Source of the DNA: Oerskovia douganii | Lineage (GTDB): Bacteria; Actinomycetota; Actinomycetes; Actinomycetales; Cellulomonadaceae | DNA length: 64,000 nt | Assembly: GCF_015142735.1 (NCBI RefSeq) | Contig: NZ_JACSPN010000002.1 | Location: 62,001-126,000 of the forward strand | Direction: 5' to 3' | Shown: positions 53,563-62,515 of the stretch, piece after piece | Layout: every line of letters begins with the position of its first letter | Position numbering within the stretch: position 1 is the first letter of the stretch | Position numbers and translations under genes: made by a program | The notes under the pieces: model-generated | Database searches by the model: none | What the model was told of the DNA's origin: nothing | What the model saw: the letters and a program-made list of their open reading frames with translations, nothing else

Positions 53563-55206
53563 ATGCCCACGACCCACCACCTGCGGACCCACCGGTCCGC
53601 GGAGAACCTCGCCCGCACCGACCAGCTCGCGTGGAAGCTCGCCGAGCTCGCGACCGACCCGGTCGAGGTGCCGGACGAGGTCGTCGACATGATCGTCAAC
53701 CGCGTGATCGACAACGCGGCCGTCGCGGCCGCGAGCCTCACGCGCGCACCCGTCGTCGCGGCCCGCGCGCAGGCCCTCGCGCACCCGTACGAGCCCGGTG
53801 CGACCGTCTTCGGGTCCCCGCTCGCGACCCGCACGAGCCCCGAGTGGGCCGCCTGGGCCAACGGCGTCGCGGTCCGCGAGCTCGACTACCACGACACGTT
53901 CCTCGCGGCCGAGTACTCGCACCCGGGGGACAACATCCCGCCGATCCTCGCCGTCGCGCAGCACGCAGGCTGCGACGGCGCGGCGCTCGTGCGCGGCATC
54001 GCGACGGGCTACGAGATCCAGGTGGACCTGGTGCGGGCCGTCAGCCTGCACGCGCACAAGATCGACCACGTCGCGCACCTGGGCCCGTCGGCGGCGGCCG
54101 GGATCGGGACCCTGCTCGGGCTCGACACCACCACGATCTTCCAGGCGATCGGTCAGGCGCTGCACACCACGACCGCGACGCGGCAGTCCCGCAAGGGGCA
54201 GATCTCGACGTGGAAGGCGTACGCCCCGGCCCTCGCGGGCAAGGTCGCGGTCGAGGCCGTGGACCGCGCGATGCGCGGGCAGACCTCGCCCGAGCCGATC
54301 TACGAGGGCGAGGACGGCGTGATCGCGTGGCTGCTCGACGGCCCCGAGGGACGCTACGACGTCGTGCTCCCGTCGCCCGGTGAGCCCAAGACCGCGATCC
54401 TCGACACGTACACCAAGGAGCACTCGGCGGAGTACCAGTCGCAGGCGCTCATCGACCTGGCGCGCGCGCTGCACGCCGAGCACCCGTGGCTGGCCGACCC
54501 CGACAACGTCGCCACCATCACGATCCACACGAGCCACCACACGCACCACGTGATCGGCTCGGGCGCGAACGACCCGCAGAAGTACGACCCGACGGCCTCG
54601 CGCGAGACGCTCGACCACTCCATCCCGTACATCTTCGCGGTCGCGCTCCAGGACGGCGGGTGGCACCACGTCGACTCCTACACGCCCGAGCGTGCCGGTC
54701 GCACCGACACGGTCGCGCTGTGGGGCAAGGTCACGACGGCCGAGGACCCCGAGTGGACGCGCCGCTACCACTCGGTCGACCCCGCGGAGAAGGCGTTCGG
54801 CGGTCGCGTCGAGATCGAGCTCGCCGACGGTGGGCGCATCGTCCGCGAGATCGCGGTCGCCGACGCGCACCCGCTCGGTGCCCGGCCGTTCGCCCGCGCG
54901 CAGTACGTCGCCAAGTTCCGGCTCCTCGCGGACGGCGTGCTCGAGCCCGCCGAGATCGAGCGCTTCCTCGACCTCGCGCAGCGTCTCCCGTCGCTCACCC
55001 CCGCCGAGGTGCGCGAGCTCTCGATCGTCGCGCGGCCGGGTCTGCTCGACACGGTCCCGGTGCCCACGGGCATCTTCGAGCTCGGCCGCCCGTCCCGGGA
55101 CGCCGGGGGACCCGGCGAGACCGGACCCGGCGAGGGCGCCGCGGGCTGGACCATGCGCGAGGCTGCCGACGACCCCACCCGCTCGACCACCGCAGGAGGC
55201 AGCTGA
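53563..55206 (+). CDS. prpD: 2-methylcitrate dehydratase (MmgE/PrpD family)
   Basis: This 547-residue protein dehydrates 2-methylcitrate in propionyl-CoA catabolism. MmgE/PrpD signatures include [62 protein letters not shown], and [16 protein letters not shown]. It is slightly longer than average because of a C-terminal Gly/Pro tail of about 45 residues. It overlaps prpB by 1 nt (TGATG). Confidence 0.95.
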   Translation: MPTTHHLRTHRSAENLARTDQLAWKLAELATDPVEVPDEVVDMIVNRVIDNAAVAAASLTRAPVVAARAQALAHPYEPGATVFGSPLATRTSPEWAAWANGVAVRELDYHDTFLAAEYSHPGDNIPPILAVAQHAGCDGAALVRGIATGYEIQVDLVRAVSLHAHKIDHVAHLGPSAAAGIGTLLGLDTTTIFQAIGQALHTTTATRQSRKGQISTWKAYAPALAGKVAVEAVDRAMRGQTSPEPIYEGEDGVIAWLLDGPEGRYDVVLPSPGEPKTAILDTYTKEHSAEYQSQALIDLARALHAEHPWLADPDNVATITIHTSHHTHHVIGSGANDPQKYDPTASRETLDHSIPYIFAVALQDGGWHHVDSYTPERAGRTDTVALWGKVTTAEDPEWTRRYHSVDPAEKAFGGRVEIELADGGRIVREIAVADAHPLGARPFARAQYVAKFRLLADGVLEPAEIERFLDLAQRLPSLTPAEVRELSIVARPGLLDTVPVPTGIFELGRPSRDAGGPGETGPGEGAAGWTMREAADDPTRSTTAGGS

Positions 55207-56111
55207 TGCTCTACTCGCACGTGACGCCGTCGGACAAGCGGGCCGCTCTGCGTGCCCGGCTCGCGGCCGGTGAGCTGCTCCAGCTCCCCGGCGCGTTCAA
55301 CCCGCTCTCCGCGCGACTCATCGAGGACAAGGGCTTCGACGGCGTGTACGTCTCGGGGGCCGTGATCTCCGCGGACCTCGGGCTGCCGGACATCGGCCTC
55401 ACGACCCTCACCGAGGTCGCGACCCGAGCGGGGCAGATCGCGCGCATGACGGACCTGCCCGCGATCGTCGACGCCGACACCGGCTTCGGGGAACCCATGA
55501 ACGTCGCGCGCACCGTCCAGACGCTCGAGGACGCGGGCGTCGCGGGCTGCCACATCGAGGACCAGGTCAACCCCAAGCGGTGCGGCCACCTCGACGGCAA
55601 GGCGACCGTCGACCTCGAGACCGCGACCAAGCGCATCCGTGCCGCGGTCGACGCCCGCCGCGACCCGAACTTCCTCGTCATGGCGCGCACCGACGTCCGG
55701 GCGAGCGTCGAAGGCCCCACCGGGCTGAGGGTCGCGATCGACCGGGCCAAGGCGCTCGTCGACGCCGGGGCCGACGCGATCTTCCCCGAGGCCATGCGAG
55801 ACCTCGCCGAGTTCGAGGCCGTGGCCTCCGCGGTCGACGTGCCCGTGCTCGCCAACATGACCGAGTTCGGCAAGTCCGAGCTGTTCACGCGGGACCAGCT
55901 CGCGGCCGTCGGCGTGCAGATCGTCATCTATCCCGTGACGCTCCTGCGTAGCGCGATGGGGGCCGCGGAGCGCACCCTGGACATGATCAGGGAGACCGGG
56001 ACGCAGGACGGGGCGGTCGGCGAGATGCAGACGCGCGCGCGGCTCTACGAGCTCGTGGACTACGCGGGCTACAACCACTTCGACACCGAGATCTTCACGT
56101 ACCGGCCGTAG
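55206..56111 (+). CDS. prpB: Methylisocitrate lyase
   Basis: This 301-residue enzyme cleaves 2-methylisocitrate to pyruvate and succinate. The isocitrate-lyase-superfamily motif with the active-site Cys is HIEDQVNPKRCGHLDGK, and metal-binding Asp residues are in IVDADTGFGEPMNV. PGAFNPLSARLIEDKGFDGVYVSGA is typical of PrpB. It is coupled to prpD; prpC follows after 48 nt. Confidence 0.96.
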   Translation: MLYSHVTPSDKRAALRARLAAGELLQLPGAFNPLSARLIEDKGFDGVYVSGAVISADLGLPDIGLTTLTEVATRAGQIARMTDLPAIVDADTGFGEPMNVARTVQTLEDAGVAGCHIEDQVNPKRCGHLDGKATVDLETATKRIRAAVDARRDPNFLVMARTDVRASVEGPTGLRVAIDRAKALVDAGADAIFPEAMRDLAEFEAVASAVDVPVLANMTEFGKSELFTRDQLAAVGVQIVIYPVTLLRSAMGAAERTLDMIRETGTQDGAVGEMQTRARLYELVDYAGYNHFDTEIFTYRP

Positions 56112-56159
56112 GCGCTCAGGTACTGCCCGCAGGACCCCGCATCACGAAGGAGTGAGCAC

Positions 56160-57347
56160 ATGACCACCAGCACCCCCAGCGTCGGGAGCGCGCCGACCGC
56201 CTCGGGCCCGGGTCTCGCGGCGGCGACCCCGGTTCCCGAGATCCACAAGGGCCTCGCGGGCGTCGTCGTCGACACGACGTCGGTCTCCAAGGTCAACCCC
56301 GACACGAACTCGCTGCTGTACCGCGGCTACCCCGTGCAGGAGCTCGCCGCGACCAGGAGCTTCGAGGAGGTCGCCTACCTCCTGTGGCACGGCGACCTGC
56401 CCACCGCCGCGCAGCTCGCCGAGCAGACCGCGACCGAGCGGGCCCACCGCGCGCTGCCCGGTGCCGTCCGCAACGCGATCCTCGAGCTCCCCACCACGTG
56501 CCACCCCATGGACGTGTGCCGCACCGCGGTCTCGGTCATCGGTGCGCACGACCCCACGGCCGAGGACTCGTCCGCCGAGGCCGAGCACGCCAAGGCCCTG
56601 CGCCTGTGGGCCATGCTGCCCGCGGTCGTCGCGCTCGACCAGCGCCGTCGACGCGGCCAGCAGATCGTCGACCCCGACGAGGACCTGGGCTACGCCGAGA
56701 ACTTCCTCCACATGGCCTTCGGCGAGGTGCCCGACGAGTGCGTCGTGCGGGCCTTCGAGGTCTCGATGATCCTGTACGCCGAGCACTCGTTCAACGCCTC
56801 GACGTTCACGGCCCGCGTCATCACCTCGACCCTCTCCGACCTGCACTCGGCCGTCACGGGCGCGATCGGCGCCCTCAAGGGAGCCCTGCACGGCGGCGCG
56901 AACGAGGCCGTCATGGCGACGTTCGCCGAGATCGGGACCGCTGACCACGCCGCCGCCTGGCTCGACCAGGCCCTGGCCGACAAGCGCAAGATCATGGGGT
57001 TCGGGCACCGCGTCTACAAGAGCGGCGACTCGCGCGTCCCGACCATGAAGACCACGCTCGACGACCTCGTCGCGCACCTCGCGACCACGGAGGCGGTCGC
57101 GCTCGACGAGCTGTACGACGCGCTCGAGGCCGCGATGACCGAGCGCAAGGGCATCCTGCCCAACCTCGACTACCCGACCGGCCCCGCCTACCACCTCATG
57201 GGCTTCGACACCCCGACGTTCACCCCGCTGTTCGTCGCGGCACGCGTCGTGGGATGGACCGCGCACGTCGTCGAGCAGCGCGCCGCGAACGCTCTCATCC
57301 GGCCGCTGAGCCAGTACGTGGGACAGGCGCAGCGCGCGGTGCCGTGA
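56160..57347 (+). CDS. prpC: 2-methylcitrate synthase / citrate synthase II
   Basis: This 395-residue enzyme condenses propionyl-CoA with oxaloacetate. Citrate-synthase catalytic residues are in SFNASTFTARV (His shortly before, in EHS), GALKGALHGGANEAVM and IMGFGHRVYKSGDSR. The short length and the SLLYRGYPVQELA start mark the PrpC type. AAGGAG precedes ATG 56160. It is the last gene of the operon, and a strong hairpin lies 176 nt downstream. Confidence 0.95.
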   Translation: MTTSTPSVGSAPTASGPGLAAATPVPEIHKGLAGVVVDTTSVSKVNPDTNSLLYRGYPVQELAATRSFEEVAYLLWHGDLPTAAQLAEQTATERAHRALPGAVRNAILELPTTCHPMDVCRTAVSVIGAHDPTAEDSSAEAEHAKALRLWAMLPAVVALDQRRRRGQQIVDPDEDLGYAENFLHMAFGEVPDECVVRAFEVSMILYAEHSFNASTFTARVITSTLSDLHSAVTGAIGALKGALHGGANEAVMATFAEIGTADHAAAWLDQALADKRKIMGFGHRVYKSGDSRVPTMKTTLDDLVAHLATTEAVALDELYDALEAAMTERKGILPNLDYPTGPAYHLMGFDTPTFTPLFVAARVVGWTAHVVEQRAANALIRPLSQYVGQAQRAVP

Positions 57348-57523
57348 GGGCCCGCCTTGCTGCCGGGGGCTCGTCGATGGACGCCCCCGGTCGGCGAGCT
57401 AGGCGCGACCACCCCCGGCGGGTGCGTGAGTGCCGGCCGCCCTGGCTGTTGGGGTGAGTCTCTGGTCGTCGTCGGCCGTGTGGTGCCCGTGTGCCCCACG
57501 AGGAGGCGCGTCACCACGTGCCG

Positions 57524-57557
57524 GAGCGTCCCCCACCGGAAACGGTGGAGGACGCTC
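57524..57557. terminator. Terminator between prpC and the convergent dextranase gene
   Basis: A 15-bp stem with one mismatch pairs 57524-57538 (GAGCGTCCCCCACCG) with 57543-57557 around a GAAA tetraloop. The remainder of 57348-57639 holds no gene that I can support. Confidence 0.85.
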
Positions 57558-57639
57558 TGGTGTCCGCCGCTTTCTTCCCACGACCCGCTGCGGGTACAGG
57601 GAGGTCCTCGGTGGAAGGTCGTGCGATGCCTGACGGCGA

Positions 57640-60600
57640 TCAGCAGTGGTGCGCGGAGTAGGGGGAGTGCGACACGACCGTGGTCGGGTCGTCACCGGTG
57701 GTGGTGGTCGTGACGGTGACGATGCCCGCGTTCACCGAGGTGGAGCGTGTCGCGAAGGACTGGTAGGGGGTCGCGCCGGGCGGCACGTCCAGGAACGTCT
57801 TGCTGCCGTAGGGGGTGCTCAGCGTGATGGTGAGCGGCGTGTCGCTGGTGTTCTCGGCGCGGACCGCGACGAATGCCCTGCCGGCGATGCAGCGGATGCT
57901 CGGAGTGATCTTGATCGGGAGCGTCGTCGTGGAGTCGAGCGTGACGTAGGGGACCACGACCGAGCCTGTGGTCCAGTTCATCACGTGGGCCTGGCTGGTT
58001 GCTCCGGAGATGATGTCGTAGGCGTTGCTGTCGGAGGAGTCGGTGTCTCGTTCCGGGTTCGTGTCCGTCCAGTCACCTGCGCCCCCACCACCCCTGTAGG
58101 GCCCGACGAACGCGGGGCATCCGCTGCCCTGCCAACATTCTGCGCTGTAGATCGGGCGCACGTTGCCGATACCTTCGCCATCTTCGGCGGCGCTGAACAT
58201 CGAGACCTGGTAGCCCGCGGTGCGCAGGTCGAGTCCGGTGAGCGCGCTTGCTGGTACTGAACTGACGATCGTGCCGTTCGGGATGACGGTCAGCTGGACG
58301 TCGGCAGTCTTGGTGAGGTCGGCGTCGTAGAGTCCGCCGCCGAACCGAGAGGTGTCGTTGCGGCCGTCTGCCACGAGGGCGTACTGCCAGGGGCCGTCGG
58401 CGGAGGTGTTGGTTCCGGGTAGGAGTGGCGCCGGTGTGCTCGAGGACCGGTCGCTGAGGTAGATGTTCACCCGCTGGGTACTCATGCCGCGGCCGCCCCA
58501 GGGGTTGCGGATCTCTCCGGCGGTGGAGACCGCGAACCGGATGGTGTCGCCGTCCTCGAACACGTCGAGTCCGGTCAGGTCGAGGCTGCCAGGGTTGAAC
58601 GCAGCGTCTGAGGGGTAGAGGTAGGTTCCGGGGCCGTCGTCGTCGCCGCTCGGGTCCGTGAGTGAGCCGAGCTTGGTCCCGAACGCGAGCACGTTGAAGC
58701 GCTGAGCGTTGATCACGCCGTTGTCGCCCACTGCGGTCACGCGGACGCGGTTGGAGATCTCTTCGAGGGTGACCGTCGTGGAGAACTGCCCGTCAGAGAT
58801 CTTGGCAGGGGTGTCGATGCCGTTGACCGTGATGGTGACGCTCTTGGCATCTGTTGTTCCGGAGATCGGAAGCGTCCGAGAGGTGGAGGTCTGACCGTCC
58901 TGGAGGCCGTTGACGTTCAGTATCGGGGCAGGGCCTGTGGCCTGGTCGTCGCTGGTGGCGTTCCAGCTGTCCCAGGTGTCGGCGTCGAAGTTCAGCCGGC
59001 CGAGCTCGCCGGAGGACCAGTTGTCGCCCGCCTTGAGAATCGGGACGGTGCCGACGGTGTAGTCGTGCAGCAGGAGGCCGTTCCCGTCGACGACCTCGTT
59101 GCCGAGAGTCACCTTGGTGCCCGTGGAGTCGGCGTGCCGCGTGAGAAGGCTGACCTGCGCGCTTGCGTCGAGCTTGTTCCATTCGTCGATGTGCAGCCCG
59201 TCGATCTCCACGTTCTGCGTGTTCGAGAGCGCGAAGGCGCGCACTGCGCAGTTCGTCATCCCCTCGACCCGGGTGTCGACGAACCGCATGTTCTTCACCG
59301 CCGTCGTGGTGTCAGCGCGGTCGGTGGCGCCCATGTCTTCCCAGTGGGAGGAGGAGTTGAAGATGCAGGTGTTGTACTTCACGTCCTTCCAGTACATCCG
59401 GTTGTGGATGATGTCGGTGTTGGTGACGGTGACGTTCTCGATGTCGCGGGGAGTCCAGCCCCACTGGACGACGGGGCCGTTCTCGTTCTTCCAGATGACG
59501 GTGTTCTCGATCGCGACGTCTGAGTGGTACATCTTCAGCACGTCGTCGTTGGCGTGGAAGAACGTGTTCTTCATGCGTCCGCCGTCGTAGAGCTCGATCC
59601 CGTCGGTCTGCCAGTACCAGGATCCGACCTGCTTGTAGTTGTCCACGTTCATCTGGAAGTTCTCGACGCCCACCTCCGTCTCGCCCTCGTGGGCGTAGAC
59701 GACGAACGAGTGGTACGGCGGCTGGTTGATGGTGACGCCCTGCAGGTCCAGGGTCTGCTGCTCGGTGGAGGACTCGAACTGGAGCATCTTGACGCAGGTG
59801 ACGTGGCAGTTGTCGTTGACGTTGTGCTGATATCCGCTCGAGGTGTCGGCCTCGTAGACGTACTGCTCGCCGGAGAGGACTCCGAGCCCGGTGACCTTGA
59901 ACTGGGACTGCGTCTCGTGCGGGAACCGGAATGCGCCCTTCACGTACGCGCCGGGTGCCAGGTAGACCCACCTGACGTTCTCCGGCAGGACTGCGTGGTA
60001 GGTCGAGCCCATGGAGTAGGTGCCCGGGCCGAAGTACACGATCTCCTCTGTGATGGTGTCCAGGTCGTCCACCGTGCCCGGCTGGGGGCGGTGGACGGAG
60101 CCGGACGCCTCTGTGGGGACTGTGCGCTCTTCCTCGGCCGGGGAGAGCTTGGGGTTGGCGAAGACGAGCATCGAGTTCTGGGGCTCGGTGCTGATCGCGC
60201 GGTTGCCGTCCGGATCGGTCGTGAGAACACCGCTGGCGCCAGACATGTCGTTGTACGCCGTGATCAGCTGCGGGTCGAACTCGACGGAGAACCGGTAGCC
60301 GTCTTCGCTGAAGGGGACCTTGACGCGGATCGTGGAGGCGTCGACGAGCTCCTTCTCGAGCCCGAGATCGGTCGGTCGAACGGTGACCTGGTCGGCCGAC
60401 GTGATCGTCTGCCCTGTCCTGAGGGTGACTTCGACCCACACGTCAGTGGAGTACTCGAAGCTCGACCAGCTCATGGTCAGGTCTGCCGCAGAGGAGAACT
60501 CGGCACCGTCCTCCTCGGTGTAGCCGATCTTGTCGTTGCCGCTGCGAGGGACGCTCATGTACACGAACGAGTCGTACGAGGAGTCCGGGTCTGACGACGC

Positions 60601-60864
60601 AGTCACCCTCGCGTCGTAGAACGCCGACTGGCGGACCTGGCCGTCATCGATCGGGTCTGTCGTAGGGGCGGCGTCGTCGTGCCACCAGGTACGCAGCTCG
60701 GCGGAGTCTGCGATGTGCGGCTCGCCTGCCGCGACCGGGGTGGGGTCTGGTGTGGTCGGTCGGGGGATCGCTGCCGAGGGTGGGGCGAGCAGCAGGCCGG
60801 CGAGCAGAGCGACGGCAGCTGCGGACGCCGTCGCCGTGACTCGCGGTCTTGGGGCAGGATGCAT
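57640..60864 (-). CDS. Secreted modular GH49 dextranase
   Basis: This 1074-residue secreted glycosidase hydrolyses alpha-1,6-glucans, presumably endo-acting. The signal peptide ends near residue 32. The GH49 N-terminal beta-sandwich (about 55-260) is followed by a right-handed beta-helix (about 265-640). The pattern D421 in TDGIELYDGG, then D440-D441 in HANDDVLKMYHS, keeps the 19-residue spacing of the Asp trio in the fungal Dex49A. A glucodextranase-B-like Ig module (about 648-725), a glucodextranase C-terminal DOMON-like module (about 735-965) and a final beta module ending in a Cys follow. G+C is lower than in neighbours. The partner ROK and transporter genes suggest dextran as the inducer. 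Confidence 0.88.
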   Translation of the reverse strand: MHPAPRPRVTATASAAAVALLAGLLLAPPSAAIPRPTTPDPTPVAAGEPHIADSAELRTWWHDDAAPTTDPIDDGQVRQSAFYDARVTASSDPDSSYDSFVYMSVPRSGNDKIGYTEEDGAEFSSAADLTMSWSSFEYSTDVWVEVTLRTGQTITSADQVTVRPTDLGLEKELVDASTIRVKVPFSEDGYRFSVEFDPQLITAYNDMSGASGVLTTDPDGNRAISTEPQNSMLVFANPKLSPAEEERTVPTEASGSVHRPQPGTVDDLDTITEEIVYFGPGTYSMGSTYHAVLPENVRWVYLAPGAYVKGAFRFPHETQSQFKVTGLGVLSGEQYVYEADTSSGYQHNVNDNCHVTCVKMLQFESSTEQQTLDLQGVTINQPPYHSFVVYAHEGETEVGVENFQMNVDNYKQVGSWYWQTDGIELYDGGRMKNTFFHANDDVLKMYHSDVAIENTVIWKNENGPVVQWGWTPRDIENVTVTNTDIIHNRMYWKDVKYNTCIFNSSSHWEDMGATDRADTTTAVKNMRFVDTRVEGMTNCAVRAFALSNTQNVEIDGLHIDEWNKLDASAQVSLLTRHADSTGTKVTLGNEVVDGNGLLLHDYTVGTVPILKAGDNWSSGELGRLNFDADTWDSWNATSDDQATGPAPILNVNGLQDGQTSTSRTLPISGTTDAKSVTITVNGIDTPAKISDGQFSTTVTLEEISNRVRVTAVGDNGVINAQRFNVLAFGTKLGSLTDPSGDDDGPGTYLYPSDAAFNPGSLDLTGLDVFEDGDTIRFAVSTAGEIRNPWGGRGMSTQRVNIYLSDRSSSTPAPLLPGTNTSADGPWQYALVADGRNDTSRFGGGLYDADLTKTADVQLTVIPNGTIVSSVPASALTGLDLRTAGYQVSMFSAAEDGEGIGNVRPIYSAECWQGSGCPAFVGPYRGGGGAGDWTDTNPERDTDSSDSNAYDIISGATSQAHVMNWTTGSVVVPYVTLDSTTTLPIKITPSIRCIAGRAFVAVRAENTSDTPLTITLSTPYGSKTFLDVPPGATPYQSFATRSTSVNAGIVTVTTTTTGDDPTTVVSHSPYSAHHC

Positions 60865-60950
60865 GGTGGTTCCGTTCTCTGGTGGGTCGGGTGAGGCGTT
60901 CGGTCGTGCTCGTGCTCCCGACGGAGCCGTATGCCCGCTGTGCGGGCGGC

Positions 60951-60984
60951 CGGTGGCGTGGGCACGGCAATGCCCGCGCCACCG
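60951..60984 (-). terminator. Hairpin between the ROK gene and the dextranase gene
   Basis: A 13-bp stem (one G-T pair) joins 60951-60963 (CGGTGGCGTGGGC) with 60972-60984. It lies after the ROK gene and before the dextranase ATG, so it could end ROK transcription or form a leader structure for the dextranase message. Confidence 0.55.
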
Positions 60985-61002
60985 ATGGTCACCGGGCGGT
61001 GG

Positions 61003-61122
61003 TCAGGTGCCGGTGGTGTCGTGGTCGGGTCTCATGTGCTCCTCCTTGAGCGGGTCATCGACGGTGATGAGGGTGTGAGGGACCGCCGCGCGTCCCTCGA
61101 GGAGAGCGCGGGTCGGGGTCAT
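61003..61122 (-). CDS. Possible small ORF between rok and dextranase genes
   Basis: This 39-codon ORF begins 4 nt after the ROK stop codon. It contains an in-frame second ATG (61035) preceded by a near-perfect AAGGAGGAG, which gives a 10-residue product MRPDHDTTGT. No family is recognised. It may be a small protein, a leader peptide or chance. Confidence 0.3.
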   Translation of the reverse strand: MTPTRALLEGRAAVPHTLITVDDPLKEEHMRPDHDTTGT

Positions 61123-61126
61123 CGGG

Positions 61127-62278
61127 TCAGAAGCGGGGCAGTTCGGACAGGACGGCGCGTTGAATGGCGACGGCAGCGGCGCCTCGCGCCCACAACGTCG
61201 GGTCGTCGTCGAGGATCCGTAGGTCCAGGGGTGAGGCCTCGGGCTGACGTGCCTGGGTGATGCCGGCCAGGAGGCTCTGTTCGCTCACCCGTGCCAGCCG
61301 GATACCTTCTCCCGTCAGGATGATGCGCTCGGGCTGGGCGATGTTCGCCACGGCGGCTATCAGGGTGCCGAACGCGTGCGCCGCGCCCCCGACGATCCGT
61401 TCAGCGGTGGGATCGCCTGCAGCGGCGAGGTCGAGCACCTCGTCGTAGGCGACAGGGCGTCCCAGGAGCATGGAGACCTGGGAGTGGATGGCGTCGGTCG
61501 TCAGGAGTGCGTCCGCGCAGCCGCGGTGCCCTTCGCCGCATACAGGACCCAGCGGGTCGAGCGGGAAGTGGCCGAGCAGGCCGAGTCCTGAGTCCGGTCC
61601 GGTCACGAGGCGGTCGTGGATGACCAGGCCGCCGCCGACTCCCGCACCGATGGTCAGGGCGGCGAAGTTGTGTACGTCGCGTCCGTCGCCGAACCAGTGC
61701 TCGGCCTCCATCAGTGCGTCGAGGTCGTTGGAGACGGCCACGGGCAGGTGCGTGCGTTCCGAGAGCGCCCTGCCGAGATCGATGTCACGCCAGTGGAGGA
61801 ACGGGGCCCGCCGCACGAGCGTGAAGTCTCGCACGACCCCGCCCAGTCCGACCCCCACGGCGGAGGGGGCGTGCTCGGCAGACAGGTCGACGACGACATC
61901 TGTCAGGACCTGTGCAACGTCTGCCGGCACCTGCGAGGTGATCTCTCGTGTGCAGGTCGCGAGGATGTTCGCCCGCAGGTCGGTCAGGACACCGTATGCG
62001 CGAAAGCCGGTGAGCTTGATGCCGACGAACTGTTGGCGACTCGGGTCGACGTCGAGCGGTTGGAGCGGTCGTCCGCTGCTCCGCGCGGTGGTCTCGGGGA
62101 CCTCACGAAGCACGCCGCTGTCGACCAGCGGCTTGGTGATGCGGGTCAGGCTCGCGGTGGACAGGTCGAGCCGTCGAGCGAGTTCGGTGCGTGCCAGAGG
62201 CCCATGGACGAGCACTTCGAGCGCCACGCGGCGCGAACTGGGGGACAACGGCGTCCAGGGTGATGCGGAGTCGAGCAC
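61127..62278 (-). CDS. ROK family transcriptional regulator
   Basis: This 383-residue protein has an N-terminal winged helix (LVHGPLARTELARRLDLSTASLTRITKPLVDSGVL, about 22-58) and a ROK sugar-kinase-like domain: VGVGLGGVV, AVSNDLDALMEAEHWFGDG, ALTIGAGVGGGLVI. The zinc cluster of this family, which should read CxCGxxGC, appears as VCGEGHRGCADALLT, so one Cys is replaced. It probably represses the adjacent dextran genes until an alpha-glucoside binds. GTG 62278 has GAGGAG upstream. TTGCCT-N16-TACTAT forms its promoter at 62311-62336. Confidence 0.92.
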   Translation of the reverse strand: MLDSASPWTPLSPSSRRVALEVLVHGPLARTELARRLDLSTASLTRITKPLVDSGVLREVPETTARSSGRPLQPLDVDPSRQQFVGIKLTGFRAYGVLTDLRANILATCTREITSQVPADVAQVLTDVVVDLSAEHAPSAVGVGLGGVVRDFTLVRRAPFLHWRDIDLGRALSERTHLPVAVSNDLDALMEAEHWFGDGRDVHNFAALTIGAGVGGGLVIHDRLVTGPDSGLGLLGHFPLDPLGPVCGEGHRGCADALLTTDAIHSQVSMLLGRPVAYDEVLDLAAAGDPTAERIVGGAAHAFGTLIAAVANIAQPERIILTGEGIRLARVSEQSLLAGITQARQPEASPLDLRILDDDPTLWARGAAAVAIQRAVLSELPRF

Positions 62279-62372
62279 CAGCGCTCCTCACTGAGTCGGA
62301 TACTGGAGATAGTACCGCCACGAAACTTGAAGGCAACCCCCGCTGCGTGACGGAACTGTGATCTTCCGCGAC

Positions 62373-62425
62373 TTGACGCCAGGTTGACCCCTGGTAGTTA
62401 ATGTTGCCACGAAGAAAACCTTCGT
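62373..62425 (+). promoter_or_regulatory. Promoter and operator of the sugar-binding protein gene
   Basis: TTGACG (62373-62378), 16 nt, TAGTTA (62395-62400). Just downstream is ACGAAG-AAAAC-CTTCGT (62409-62425), a perfect 6-bp dyad placed to block transcription, a good candidate for the ROK regulator. Confidence 0.65.
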
Positions 62426-62515
62426 CACGGATCGAGGGCGATCCTGGGCAGCGTCGGTGACGCCTGCTAGGCCCGAGAACTGGACGACGACGTAGTCGAC
62501 TCAGGAGGAAGTGGA

